Source: Deuterostichococcus epilithicus (Eukaryota; Chlorophyta; Trebouxiophyceae; Prasiolales; Stichococcaceae). Taken from it: DNA of 64,000 nucleotides. Shown piece by piece: positions 1-12,800 of the stretch. The first letter of the stretch is position 1. Each line of letters begins with the position of its first letter. The notes beneath the pieces are model-generated. The model did no database searches and was not told where the DNA came from. It was given only the letters and a program-made list of their open reading frames with translations. A program made the position numbers and the translations under genes. The stretch spans positions 372,001-436,000 of the forward strand of contig JAVTLE010000013.1 of assembly GCA_033439295.1 (NCBI GenBank), given 5' to 3'.

Positions 1-2592
1 GAAGCCGCTGTACTGGATGCCCTCCGGACTCTTGCGCTGCGCCATCATCCGCGTCTGCGCAGGGGCGGGAGACACGCCACTGGAGGCAGGGACACACAAA
101 ATGCATGCCGCTGGGTGGGTCGCATGCAGGGGTGCAGCAGTTGCGGATGCGCTGGCGTCCTCGCGCGCCACTGTGAGAGACTCTGCGTAATCCAACACGG
201 GAAAGGAGGACTTCTGCTGCAACTCGTCTGCTGTCCGGCCAGGCAGCAACGACCGCGCCACGCTCCGGCAGGGCGGCGCACACCTTTATGACGTCGAATG
301 GGTTGGTCATGGTGGGACCCAGAATCGCGGCACTGCCGCCCGACACCATGGACTGCCACGCTGCCAGCTGCTTGCCGTCGCCGTCGTGCTTGCCTGCAAG
401 TGTTGCACGGGGCAGTCAGTGTTGGAGGGATGTCGGTCGAGCCCGTGCTTTGGTCCTGAAAAGATTGCCCTGCAGAGGACGGCGTCGCGCTGAGGGTGTC
501 ATCAAGGGTATCATCACACAGCCACCGACACCATGCAGCGGCGGCTGGGGCGCCGTGAACTGAGCCGTCCGGCGCTGACGATGCGCTGCACACCCCCACG
601 AGCCTGCTCAGGCTCGCTCAGTCGCAACACGGCAACTGGCGGGTGCTGGGGGACGTCCTTCCGCGAATGGCATTTATGTATGCCAGCCTGTGTGAGAATC
701 ACGAAAACAGGAAGGAACTGACAAAGACAGGAGCACTTCAGAGCATGCTGCTCCGAGTGGCCTCGACCCAGCACAGGGCAGTCGGACCCAAGCCAGCGAC
801 TCGGCCCATTTGAGAATCTATAAGCAGGAGAGCGCACCCCACAGCAGGCCGTCCATGTGGTTCTTGGCCCAGAACAGGCACATCTGGTTGGTGCCGTTGC
901 GCAGCACCGTCGGCGAGGCGCCAGACCAGAGACCCCGGAAACCCTCCTCCCTGATGATCGTGCCCGCGCAGTGGATGGGCCCCTGCGCCGCAGCAGTTGA
1001 CGAGGTCCGCGCAGGTTCGGATGGACGACGCTGGCTGAACATGAACGCCCTGCAGTGCCGCACCGCAGCCATTGGGCAGGTGGTGGAGGAGGAGGCACCT
1101 GGATGCCGTGGGCGCTGCAGGCACCCTGGCAAGCGCCTGCTGGGGTTTCCCGGAAACTTCGGGTGGAGCTGTGGACCGTCCATGAGGAGACGTCACTGTG
1201 GGAGGTGCATGCTGGTTGCGCTGTGGGAAAGTTGTGGGACCTTGGGCGGCCAACGAGAGCCACCTTGAAGGGTTCTGTTGCCTGAAGCGACTCACCTTGT
1301 ACAGCAGTGCCGCCTTGTTCATGCCCTGCTGCTGCTGGAGCCGGATCTTGACAACCTCAAAGGGCGTTACGATCATGAGCGCCTCCGTCACGCCCGCAGC
1401 AAAACCCGCCGCCATGCGCCTCGAGTTGTTCAGCTGGCCCTCCTGTCGTTCGGAGGACGGCCGAGCACCGTCAGCGCCGGTCTTTTGTGCCCTTGCCTGA
1501 CTGCTGCCTGTTGCAGGGTGCCGTCACACCATCTCTGGAAGACATAGCGGCTCGCGCCTGGCTGCTGTTGCCAGCACTGCTCTCGGCTGGGTGCGCAAAA
1601 GACGACCTTGCCACGTACGGCTCGAATCGAAGCAGGGTCCCCGCATACAGCAAAGCTGCAGAGCGTGACGCATCCAGGCTTTCATGCTGCAGTCGTGCTC
1701 ACCTTGTCGCGCAGCAGGTTCTGGTACAGGCCGTTGGTCCCGAAGCGCAGGAAGTACTTGAGGGTCAGGTTCCCGGCAAACGGCGTCAGCCCCTTCCACA
1801 GCGACTTGGCGCCCTCCTCCCGGATGATCGTCGAACCGCAGTTGAAGATGCCTGCATATCGTGTAAGCGCGGCTTCGAAAAGGCATGGCAGTGCGCATCT
1901 CGCATGCATGCGCTGCATTGCGCCTAGAAAGAACATACATTTGCTAAGACTGCCGCAGGCGATGGTGAATGACTGGTGCCTAGGGGGCCGTGAGCGTTCA
2001 AGCGGGGCACCTGAGTATTTTCCCGCACGATCGAGCTGCAGGCGTGTCTTGACGACGTCCATGGGCTGCAGGAGGCATGCTTCTGTGACGCCGCCCAGGG
2101 AACCTGTGACCGAACACAAATTTGAAAGCGCCCAGCCAGCACAGGGTGTTCCGTAGGTCTGAAATGTCGTTGCGCTAGATTCATGTCTCGCTGGTAGGGC
2201 GTTTGAGCTAAGCCTTGACCGGCGGAGATGGTCAAAGATCGTTGAGCACTCGGCCTGATGTTGGGAACACCAATGCCACGAATGTTGACGACCCGGGTCT
2301 TCGCACGAGCCAGAATGTCACAAAAAACGTCAGCACTGAGCGTCCCGATGACTGCAGGGTGCTGCGGGCGCGCCCGCTGGCCGTTCCAGGCGGCTGGCTG
2401 TTCGCAGGTGCTGACTGTGCACCTCGCGGCACTGGAGCTCATCCACCGGCGGCTTCGACCGGGTGCACGCGCAGAAAGGGTGCGCAATAGGCGCGCATAT
2501 CTTCAAGGCTTACCTGCAAGACTTTTGATGACCGGGTTGATGGTCACAACCGTCGTCTTGCCCCCATCCTGCTTCCCCGAGGCCGCTGGCAT
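1..2592 (-). CDS. SFC1: Mitochondrial succinate/fumarate-type carrier (C-terminus cut by window edge)
   Basis: Exons in transcription order: 2592-2514, 2103-2011, 1851-1703, 1442-1296, 982-838, 393-284, 54 to beyond base 1; all junctions keep phase (259 residues visible, roughly 50 missing). A mitochondrial carrier with three homologous repeats in the inner membrane. The repeat-end signatures PMDVVK (about residue 40), PFEVVK (about 130) and PFDVIK (about 236) are all present, each in a carrier-like context. Repeat 1 continues TRLQLDRAGKYSG, and the loop before repeat 3 reads KHDGDGKQL; from memory these resemble yeast Sfc1/Acr1 and plant mSFC1 more than other carriers. Family role: exchange of succinate for fumarate linking the glyoxylate cycle to the TCA cycle. 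The start is the ATG of MPAASGKQDGG; exon 1 ends with a GTAAGC donor. The carrier fold is certain; the substrate is inferred from resemblance. Confidence 0.87.
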
Positions 2593-3971
2593 CGTGTTTG
2601 CCCAATCAATGCGGCGCGTCGAGCTGACAGCACCGCCCTGAGTGCTGGCAAAGTATCTTAAGCAAAATTAAACGCAAATATGGCTGCTTTACCGTAGCAC
2701 CCAGTATTGCTACCTGCCAGCCGACCCAGGGTTTTGGCGTGCACCCTCCCCAAAATTAAACAATGGGCGCTCGCCGGGGGCGAGATGCGAGTTTGATCGG
2801 CTGTCGAAAGGGGCCAGCCGAAAGGGAGCAGCCAGGTCGGTAATAAGGCCGGCCTGCCGAGGAATGACAGCACCGGGCAGCACCCTGTAGCGAAAAACGG
2901 CCACAGCAAAATGACGCATCGCAACATGCAGCAGCTGGCATGGCACTCATCCTGATATGATCGCAGGACTCAGACAGATAGCACATCAGCACGCTCCAGG
3001 ACTCTCACGGCTCGGGGTGAGGTAAAAATTCAGGAAATGCGCATGAGAATCAGGGCGACATGAAGTTTCCACCCCGAAAGCGCTCGCACATGATCTGCAG
3101 AAGCCTTTCTGACATCTGCTGGAACAAGCAGGCGCAAGTTCCCGCATGCAGCTCGGACGGCGAGCATCCCCAGCTTGGACATGAACAGTCCCCCTCGTCC
3201 TTGGCAGGTTGTCGAGTAAAGTTACCCACGAGCGGAAGCTGAGCAAAAGTTACACTTGGGCTTACATTTCCCCCGTGGTTGATCTCTCCGAAACGCCCCT
3301 TATGCAATTTGCTGCAGCGCGCAGCGGCTGCCAGCTGCAGCAGCCGTGCAACCTGCCAGCGGAGCGCTCTGCAGCCGGGAGGCTTCCGAATCACAGTCTG
3401 CGTCTGGCAATCACGAATACCACCCTCGTTAAAGGACCAGAGGGGTTAGTCCCATAATCATCCCCCGTTCTATGGAAAATCGTACTAAGGGCGCTGAAAC
3501 GGTTCTTACATCAACTCGCCAAACCTTACAACGCCGGCTGCCGGGGCGCCGTTCGCACGGCCAGCTTCAGCGCGAGGCGCCTGCCTCTCGCAAGGTCTGC
3601 AGACCGGCCCAAGGAGCAGCTGACGGACTAGGGAAGACCTGAAGACGCACATTGCAACCGGCAGCAGGCGTGAGAGGTTTCCCGTCGACGACTCTTAGGG
3701 TTTACTACGGCCAAGCGGAAAACTTGAGTAAGTTTGAATCACCGAAGGTGATCAAACTAACAGTGACACCTAAACACGGTTGTTTACACAAGCTCATCCT
3801 ACTATATACAAAGCAATACGGAGCTTGAATTGAGGGACAGCGTACTTGCATCGGAGCGCAGTGCGTGACGTTACTGCGCCGCTGGGCTGCCGCTATGAAC
3901 AGTGGTGGCCCGTGATACACGTCGCCGCTGTATCCTGGCAGCAGACCGTTACCTGCTGCTGCCCCCAGGGT
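2593..3971. other. Intergenic region, no gene seen
   Basis: Lies upstream of the carrier gene's ATG and downstream of the stop of the next minus-strand gene, so it should hold the carrier promoter and that gene's 3' UTR. Short open frames here show no family resemblance and no phase-consistent splicing. It is less GC-rich than the coding stretches (for example 3720-3840). Confidence 0.5.
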
Positions 3972-5345
3972 TCAGAGTTTCGATTTAATGGCGGCCTGCG
4001 CCTTTTCCGCATACTCCAGCTCGATCGAGCTGGTGCCCAGCAGCCTCGCCTGTTTCTCTTTGACTCGCCGGAATCCCATCTCCGCCCACTGCACGATGCC
4101 GTCTGGGAAGCTGATCTGGCTCCACTCCTCGATGTGGCCCTCCTCCCACCTTTTGACGAAAAGACTAGGACTCAGGCCGTGTGGCTGAGCGCGCATGTGC
4201 GACGAAGGGAGCATTGCTTCTCTCCCGCTGCTCGACACGTGGCTGATGACCAGCTGAAGGTCCGACCAGGGCAGCCGCATCATGCTGGAGCGTGCCCATA
4301 TGACCACCCCAGCGGTCTGGCAGGCGTCTGAGCCAGACAACGTGCAAGCATTCGCAGGTCAAAGAGCGGATGGCGGACCTCTTGATGATGACGCGGTAGG
4401 CGGAGACGTGCGCCAGCAGCTGCAGCAGCAGCGGCTCCATGGAGGCCGCCTCCAGCAGGTCCGCATTTTTGGTGACCACCTCCGCCACGCGCTCGTTCAG
4501 CGGCTGCAGCACCTCCGTCATCCACTTCCTGCGGCGGGGGACCAGACCAGGGGAGTGAAGCTTGCGCGGTCAGGGCGTGCATGCGTCTTGTCATCCGCTT
4601 GCAGCGGATGCCGCGCGCTCGTTCAGCAGCTGCGGCACGCCACCATGTATTGCCTGTGGGTGGCCGCAGTCCAAATGAAGTGTTATCTCAGGGGCTGCAG
4701 CACCCTCCCGACTCAACTCCCGATGGGTGCCGGGCGCAGGGGACGGGACATTGACGCACGGATGCAGGAGGTCTACGGCAAGTTGTGATGCAAAGTATGC
4801 TCGAAAGCTGTCTCAAGCAAGTGGGCGACTGGATGTCTGCGTCTGACAAAGATGCACCAGCCGGCGCAAGCAGCCAAAGGCGCCATTGTTGGATCGGAGT
4901 TTGCAGAACTGTGAGATCAGCCGCCACCTGTACGCCTCGCCCTCATGGCCACCCGGGTGCGCATGGATGGCTGCCACGAGCGCCTCCCGCGTTCCGTCCG
5001 GCGAGTGCTGCTTCAGCATGGCGTCAAACGCCGATCGCGAGGTCGTCAGGCACGCCAGCAGCGGCCCGTACAGTGACTTGACCTGCGCGTACAATGCACG
5101 CTGCTTGTTGGTCGTGTTTGCTGCCACTGCCTGGTGCCTGGTGCAATGCGAGATGTCTCCCCTGAAAACCCTACCTGATGCCTCTGCAGCGCCCGTTCTA
5201 ATGCAGCAAGCATTGCACCATTGCAAGCAGCCTGCCGTGCGGTGACATAAGGGTTTTAGGAGGAGTAGAACCTGTGCATTGACGCGATCGATCTGCGCCT
5301 CCCGCTCCTTCGACAGCTTGCTGTTGTAGTAGGTGAACAGGTAGC
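3972..5345 (-). CDS. Conserved protein of unknown function (5' exon not located)
   Basis: Exons in transcription order: 5345-5272, 5082-4928, 4528-4379, 4149-3972 (stop TGA 3974-3972); every junction keeps phase, giving about 185 residues. The protein is mostly helical and charged. Visible order: YLFTYYNSKLSKERE, then QHSPDG, then EVLQPLNERVAEVV, then LLLQLLAHVSAYRVIIKRWEEG, then FPD followed by a Lys/Glu-rich C-terminal helix. I have the impression that similar proteins occur in algae and plants, usually behind a short N-terminal hydrophobic segment, but I cannot name the family or give a function. The first exon (ATG plus one base of a split Gly codon) must lie upstream of 5345; no convincing candidate was found up to 6828. 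The phase consistency makes the gene likely real. Confidence 0.68.
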
Positions 5346-6828
5346 CTGCAAATCGAGGCCATCATTACAGCTTGCTTTGCTGTAGCGCATGTCGCGAACC
5401 GTGGCCATCGCCTGTGGATGTGATCATGGGGGTGACAAATGGGCTTGTCGTGCTGACACGCACCGCCGAGCGCAGCTGCGAGCGTGCCCACATTCACCAT
5501 TGGCCATCGCCTGTGGATGTGATCGTGGCGTGACAAATGGGCTCATCGTGCTGAGACGCACCGCCGAGCGCAGCTGCGACTGTGCCCACGTTCACCATTG
5601 ACTTCTTCTTCCCACCGCGGCCGGTCCCTGGAATGGCGCCGCAGCGCCAGTACAGGTGAACCCCGTCTCGGCACTTGTCGATGTGCCAATGCTGGGTCGC
5701 AGTACTGCTGTTTGGCTCGGCTTCAGTCTGATGTTCTGAGAGGAGATTGCGCGAGGACCGAAATACAGTATTGAAGGGTCCCACTGTTTGAGGCGTTTGT
5801 ACAGCAACGGCCAAATTATGATTGCGAGGGTGCGATTGCACAGTGATGACGATTGCTGCTCTCTCTGTCGAGCAGTGACCTTCAATTCGCTTACTACACA
5901 CAACAGTGCTTTCTAGGGGTGTGGAACCGTTCTCGACATTGCAGCTGCAGACCAGGCCCCGCTATGACTAAGGGCCAGCTGGCAATCAGGGTTTTTCGAA
6001 ACGGTTGTTCGGCAGCGGACCGCAATGCAATCAAATCGCCAGAGTCGCAGCAAGCCGCACCATGACCGCTAGCGTTTTGGAATCGGCTGGTAACTTAGAT
6101 GCTGGACGCGGCAGCTAGGGACAGCAAACTCGGGGACTGTTTTGACGGCACGATCTGGCATCTCCCCCAACAGGCTTGAAATCCAGACCGCCCTCCTACC
6201 GCTAGCGCAACGGTGTCGATGTGCCTTTAGGTGAGGCTGCACCTTATCGGTTGTCTGCGCAGCGCCGCAAAGACTGTCGAACTGCTTCTCACAACGGCAA
6301 ACTTCGGGCGGTAGCGCATGCTGATATGGCAGCCGCAGACCTATGCTGCTGTCCTTTGTAGCACGGATCTGCGTCTTTACAGGCAAACGCATGTGAAGCG
6401 CCCACGCGGCAGGCCCGTGGCCGTAAGGGTTACCTTCTGGATTCTGGCTTCGGAACATTGTTGAGTCGGTTGACTCATGAATTCAGCAGTGGCCGCATCT
6501 TTCTGGCGGCACCTTGCCTTGTTTGCCCCATACTTCGCGATTGCATCGAAAACGCTCGATTTGCGGACTTGGAGATCAGCGGATACCAACTCCTGGTGCG
6601 GCCGCAGCAATCCCCCGCCTGCGACCAAGCTGTGTTGTCTCAAGCAGTGTTAAAGACCGGTGTTCCAGTCGGCAGTCAACGGTCACAACAGGGAGACCTG
6701 GTTGATGCTGCCAACAGGGTGTGCCAGCACTCCATCCTGCCGACGTATCTGGCTGATCCGCCTGAGTCAGCTTGCGTGTTTGCAGGGCCGGGTGGGTCTT
6801 GGACATCTGCAACCTCGGGGGAGGGAGC
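5346..6828. other. Region between gene 2 and the inhibitor gene; hidden first exon and divergent promoters expected
   Basis: The minus-strand gene to the left still lacks its first exon and the plus-strand inhibitor gene starts at 6829, so this 1.5 kb should hold that exon, its intron (with the 99-bp duplication) and two divergent promoters. I translated all frames and found no short ATG exon ending in phase 1 that looked credible. Confidence 0.4.
5402..5599. repeat. 99-bp tandem duplication (two copies)
   Basis: The segment starting TGGCCATCGCCTGTGG at 5402 recurs at 5501, a period of 99 bp, with only a handful of differences across the unit. It lies just upstream of the second-visible boundary of the unknown minus-strand gene, probably in its first intron. 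Confidence 0.85.
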
Positions 6829-9800
6829 ATGAAAGGGCCGGCGCGCTGGGCAGCGGCTGCGCGGCGGACGATCCCGCTCATGCTGCTGGTGCTGACAGTG
6901 GCAGCCGCGCAGGCAGCGCCAGCCGTCGCCGATCAGCACAGGCGACTGCTGCAGACAGATACCGGTGCGCACTGTGCATCCACCATCACACTGTCCCTTG
7001 CAGTCTGTGCCGCTAGCTCAGGTTCTTGTGCAACCTTGCACATGTGAGACGGCTGGAGCTGCCGCAGCGGTGCTCGAGAATCGCACTCCACACGCGCTGA
7101 TAGGGTGACTCCGGCTCGTTCGTGCACAAACAGGTGCGCCGGCAGCGGGGCTCCCGACGCAGGTGCCGTGCGGCGCCGTGCAGCAGGTGCAGTGCTCGGG
7201 CCCCGACCCGTGCGGCGCGTCTGCGTCCTGCCCCGGCCATGCGGACGCGGTGTGCGTGCGGAGCCTGTGCAACGGCGCGGTGCCCTTTGCGGGGCACACC
7301 ACCAGTAGCGCCTGCGTGGCGGTGTGGGTGGACCCAGCAACGGGGGAGGGCATCCCCGAATGCGGCGGCCTTGAGACCTACGGCGGCAGCGGCAACCCCA
7401 CCGGTGCGGCGTCGCGCCTGTCGTGGGCCGTCTCGTGCTGTAATGAAGCCCTACCTTGACATCAGCAAAGGCAGGCTCAAACCGAACTGTGCAGGGCCTG
7501 CACGCTGGCTGCGCTGGGTCGGTAGGTGCAAAGCTTTGCAAACCGGCTGCAGCACCGCCGCTCCCGGCCTCTGGCCGCTCCCCCTGCTCGTCTGCAACTG
7601 GGCGTCAACGTCGCCCCTTGGCGGAGCAGGCTGAAGTTATCGAAGTGAAGTCACCGTTCAAACGAGTGGTTGCCTTCCCTGCAGACGTGTTTTCGTTCTT
7701 TGAGGCGGAGGAGGCGCAGACCAGCATCCTGCTGGCGCAGCCGCGGTGCGGGCGGTACCCAGACCCAGGCCCGTGCAACGGCGCCATCGCGAAGTGGTTC
7801 TTCAACCCGTCCGCGCTGCAGTGCCAGCTCTTTGCCTACGGTGCGCTCTGGCACCGCTGCCAGATTGCGGCCGCAGGCTGCAGGGGAGCGTGGGGCTTTG
7901 TCGCTCCACCTAGGCTGTGAGGATCAGCCTACTTTGGTTCAGGGGTTCCGGCCTGCAAGGGTGTGTCGGCCATTGCCAGGACCTGGCCCGCTGAGGATGC
8001 TGCCGCTCCCTGCGTGCGGCTGCCATGATGACGACGGACACCCTGCCGCCTCCTGCGCGTAGGCATGACAATGAAGTCATGGACAAAACCTTGCCATCTT
8101 CCGACGTCCTGTCGCTCCTTGCGCACAGGCGGTTGCCAGGGCAACGACAACATTTTTGACACTCTGGAGGACTGCACCGGCGCCTGCACCGGCACGCACC
8201 CCGGCAGCCCTGCCCAGTCGCCGCCGCCGGTGGCCTTGCCGCCTCCCCAGCTCACCGCGCCTGCGCCGCCGCCGGCGGACGCCTGCATCTGCCCGCTCAT
8301 CTTTGCGCCGGTGCGTGCGCCTGCACGCTCACGAGGCGAAAGAGGAGCCGACGCTTCCCAAGGCCACAGCTCCACGGCTCCGTCTGGCTATTTGACACGC
8401 CATCCCTGGCGTCACTTGCAGCCGGTCTCCGCTGCTCTGGCACCTGACCTTCTCGTTTTTTTTTGAGGAACCTACGGTGTCGTACCTGGGCTGCAACAGG
8501 TGTGCTCCACGGATCGCCGTGACTTTGCGAACCAGTGCCTGGCGGCCTGTGCGGGCGCGGAGGTCGCGCACAATGGTTCCTGCGACGGCGCGCCGCCCGC
8601 CGGCTCTGCGCCAGGCGGCGGCCCGGCGGCGACGCCGCTCTCCCTGGGTGCGTCTGAAACCCTCCCGCTCCGGGAGAATGCTTCCAACACCAGGGGGACA
8701 TCGTCGTAACTGAGCGCTTGGACACCACGTTCCGTGTGCAGAGATTGCATGTTGGTCCTTCGGCTTCATGGCGCTCTCCAATCCGGTCTTCCGCTGTGTG
8801 TTGGTGCCACATGCTTCCGTTTGCGCCGCCTGCTCAGCGGCCGGCTGCCTGTTGACGCCGACAACACACTTCCATGCTTGCCAGTCCCGCGGCTGACCCT
8901 CGTTCGATTTCATTCCTGCGGCGCAGACTCCTCCGGCAGGAGGCTGCAGGCTGGCGAGGCTGGCCCGGTGCCCGGCGGCGAATGCGCGTGCATCGAAAGC
9001 TTCGACCCCGTGTGCGACCCGAACACAGGCGTCACTTACACGAACCGGGTGCGGTCGCTGATCTTCCGCACCGCTTCGGTCTGTTTGCCACGAACGATTC
9101 AGCAGTTCGGAAGCCCGTCATCAAGCTGGGGAACCCTGCCATGCCCCTGCAACGAAGCAGTGCGCACCAATTTGAAAACAGCAGCAGCTCATCCTGGTTG
9201 CGTTTGCTCTGGAAGAGCAGACCAGTGCACCTCAAAGTGCGCCCAAAGCCGCACACTGCAGCGGTTGCCACGAGCCCAACCGTGGCGGTTGAACCAGCTC
9301 AACACGATATTGCTTTGTTCTCCCCGTGCAGTGTCGCTCCAGCTGCGCCGGCGTCAAGCGCGTCGAGCATGGCGCCTGCCCTGGGGAGGCGGCGCCGACG
9401 ATGCCGGCGCCAACACCAGCGCTGACACCAGCCGCCCTCTGCGTCTGCAATGCCATTCTTGCCCCAGTCTGCTCTGCCGAGGGCCGCACATATCCCAGCC
9501 GGTGCACTGCGGCCTGCGCCGGCGCCAAAGTGGTGGCGGAGGGCGAGTGCCGCACTCCGGCTTCCGCCACGCTGGGCGCTGAGGGTGCGCTCCAGTCACC
9601 CTGCATCACTGTACCTGGACACGCCCTCCGAATGATGCGCAGCTGTGTGGGCCTTTGGGCGACTGATCATCGCATCCAGGTGCCGCATTGCGGATGCGCT
9701 TCGTTGCATCTGCACCACACCCAACTGTGTGGCGGCTGTCTACGATCTGCACTCATGGCATTCTTTCCCCGCTGACTGAGCAGCTGCCAACAACGCCTCT

Positions 9801-12800
9801 CGGCTGACAGCATCCGAGCATGCACTGCTGCCAGCTGCTCAATCGGAGCAGAGAGGACGTGCCATGGCGCTAGTTTCGCACAAAGCGCAGGGCAATGCGG
9901 GGAGCTCTTATCAGGAGGACGGTGTCACTTGCGCAGGCCGCAGGCTGGCACAGGCCGCCGCCGATTGCATCTGCACCCGGGAGTTCAGCCCAGTGTGCGC
10001 CACAGACCCTTCTGTGCAGGCCAACATCACCTTCCAGAACAGGTACATACCATGCCGCTCGAGGGTGCCTCGGCAAAGAGTGTTTGTACCTGTGCCCTGT
10101 CCTCGCCTGTGTTGCTGATGTGCGTTCCATGGGAGGCAATCATGTTTCCACTTGAAAGACTGGCACAGCACGCCATGACATTCGTGGGGCATTTGCCGTG
10201 CCTGCAGCTGCGAGGCGGGCTGCGTCAACGCAAACATCGTGAGCAACGGCTCCTGTGTCGATGCGCCCGGCATGCTGCCCCGTGAGCTTCGTCTCCGCTG
10301 CTTCCCCTGCCCGTGCATTGCACCTGCATTGGCAACCGCGACCAGCCTGGTGTCTTGGCAGCACGTCAGCAGGTCCGTGTTGCCTGACCCAGTAACCAAC
10401 GACGAGAGTGTAGGTTTTCCATAGCTTTATCTGCCTCAGCATGGCCTGAACGCCTGAGCCATTTGAGCAGCATGAGCCTGGGGAGGTTTTAGAGTAAACC
10501 CCCAGTCCCGTGGTGGTGAAGCCTGTGCCTCTCTGCCGCAGCGTCGGCAGCGGCCTGCAGCTGCACGCAGGAGTACGCGCCGGTGTGCGACGCCGCAGCG
10601 GGGACAACATACCCCAACGCGTGCGAGGCAGGGTGCCGGGGCGTGAACGCGACGACAGAGGGCGCCTGCCCAGGCGGCGCTGCGTCCTCTGCGGGCGCCG
10701 CCGCTGGCGTCGGCGCTCCGCCGCCAGATGCGCAGCCAATGGCAGAGCCACCGGGCATGCCGCCGCCCTCGGCAGCGACGCCTGCGGCAGGACAGCCAGC
10801 CGTGCCGCCGCCCTCGGCGCCATCAGATCCCGGTGAGACCCCGCATGGCGGTGCTGCGGCGTGGCAGGAGACACGCTGCGTCCGCGTCTGCTGCTGCGTG
10901 GAGAATTGCTGCTTCTGCTGCCGCAACTCCCCTGCAGCCTCTGCCTGCATCACGATGTGGTGACGATGGCAATGTGGGCATTCCACCAGATGCCCAGTCG
11001 AACTCGCCACACCATGCAGCTAGGATTGCTGACCAGGCATTAAAGCACCAACACACTGGATCGCCACAACATGCCACTGCCTGCCTGATTGCCGGTGCTG
11101 ATGCCTGCTCGGCCCCTTCCGCCGCAGCAGTGTGCATCTGCACGGCGGACTTTGCGCCGGTGTGTGGGTCCAACGGGCAGACGTTCCCAAACGCTTGCCA
11201 AGCCGGCTGCGCCGGCATCGCCGTGGCGTCCGAGGGAGCCTGCCCAATCCCCGCATCCTCCATTGGGGCCGGAAACGAAGGTGCGGCCCAACCTGGTGCC
11301 TGCACCTCGTCCTACTCGAAAAATGGTACCTGAGGACTGTCACCTGTGTGTCGCCTTTGGGCACAGGGCCAGTGCCCTCGTGCCTCTGAAGGCATCAGCA
11401 GACAGGACACCATGGAATACTCCTGCAACTGCACCATGCGCTGCAGCTGTGACCCTCCAATCCCCTCCCCCTCCGAGGCCCCTTCCTGCTGACTGCCGGC
11501 GCAGGCAACAGCGTGCAGGGCGGCACCGGGCTGCCGCACGCGGCGCCCAACCCCTACTGCCTGCAGTCTGCGGACCCTGGGCCGTGCCGCGCGGCAACGC
11601 CTCGCTGGTGCGCACAACCTGTGCATCACCGTGCATCCTCTTGAAGCATGGCCCGCAGCTGGCTCAGTGCCCGTGCCGCCGGGCTGCTGCTTCTCAGGAA
11701 GTGCCAGCACGTGGTTGTTGTGGACCTCGCACAGATAACGGCATCAAATGAAGTCTTCACCTCCTGCCAATGCTGAAGCGCCTGCCCTTCGCCGCAGGGC
11801 CTGGAACGCCGGGACAATGCGGTGCGAGCAGTTTACTTACGGCGGCTGCCAGGGCAACGGCAACAACTTTGCCGACCAGGCGGCGTGCGAGGCCGCCTGC
11901 CGTGTCGCCAGCGAGGCCAATGCGGTGAGATGATGTGCGGGACTGGCTTGACTTGCAGTCCCTTTGCTAAGTGACTGTGTCTGAAGACATGCTGTGCTGA
12001 GTGCCATCCATGCGGAGCAGGCAAGTGCTGGACAGTGGCTCCTCTGGCTGGTTGTTGCGTCGCCTGCACAGCGTCTCTGAGGGATTGGGCCGCCTTGACA
12101 GCTGCTGCGCGGCCTGCTGCGCCAGCCAGGCGTGCTACAGGAGCACGCTGCTGTCTTGCCTGCCGCGCAGAGCAGGCGTCGCGCCATGTGCTACCGCATC
12201 CGCTCTGTGATGGAGAGTGATGGAAGAATGATGGGACCCCGAGTGGCCAGGCGGTCAGTCTCCTCCCAAATTTTGGCACCGGCTGACACGACCAGCCTGC
12301 ACCCTGCTCGTCCAGGCGGCGCAGCTGTCGACGCTGGCGCTGCGGGTGGCGGGCTGCAGCGAGGAGTGGGGCGTGGCGCTCAGCGTGACCGGCGCGCTGC
12401 CGGCGTCGCTGATAGCGGTCTTTAAGACCTACACCGGTCAGGCGGCCGCCGGACTGGCCACCGGCGGCCCTGGGGAGGCGGTGTTCCACTCCAAGCGGTG
12501 AGCTTCGGCATCGGAGCAGCGCTGCTGCGTGCTTGAGAAGCCTGCCGCTGCAAGCTGGGCAGGGGCTCGGGCGCCCGCCGCAGTGCTGTCTGTCTGCGCG
12601 CGACCAGGGGCACGCTCAGGAAGCCTGCCATCCGTGGCCCCTGGTCAGGAACCGAGCATGCAATCAAACCCTCTGAACCAGCTCACGGCTGCATCTCCAG
12701 GTGTGGCGACCTGCCTCTGGGCCTGGCAGCCGGCCGGACGTTCTTCCCCCGGACAGTGCGCGCAGATGGCACAGGCAGGGTTCTCTCCTCCACCCTTGCT

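Noticed and set aside
7163-7459. Separate small Cys-rich gene at 7163-7459
   Set aside because: The frame is an exon of the inhibitor gene: an acceptor at 7132-7133 and a donor at 7404 join it in phase to the signal peptide and to Kunitz 1.
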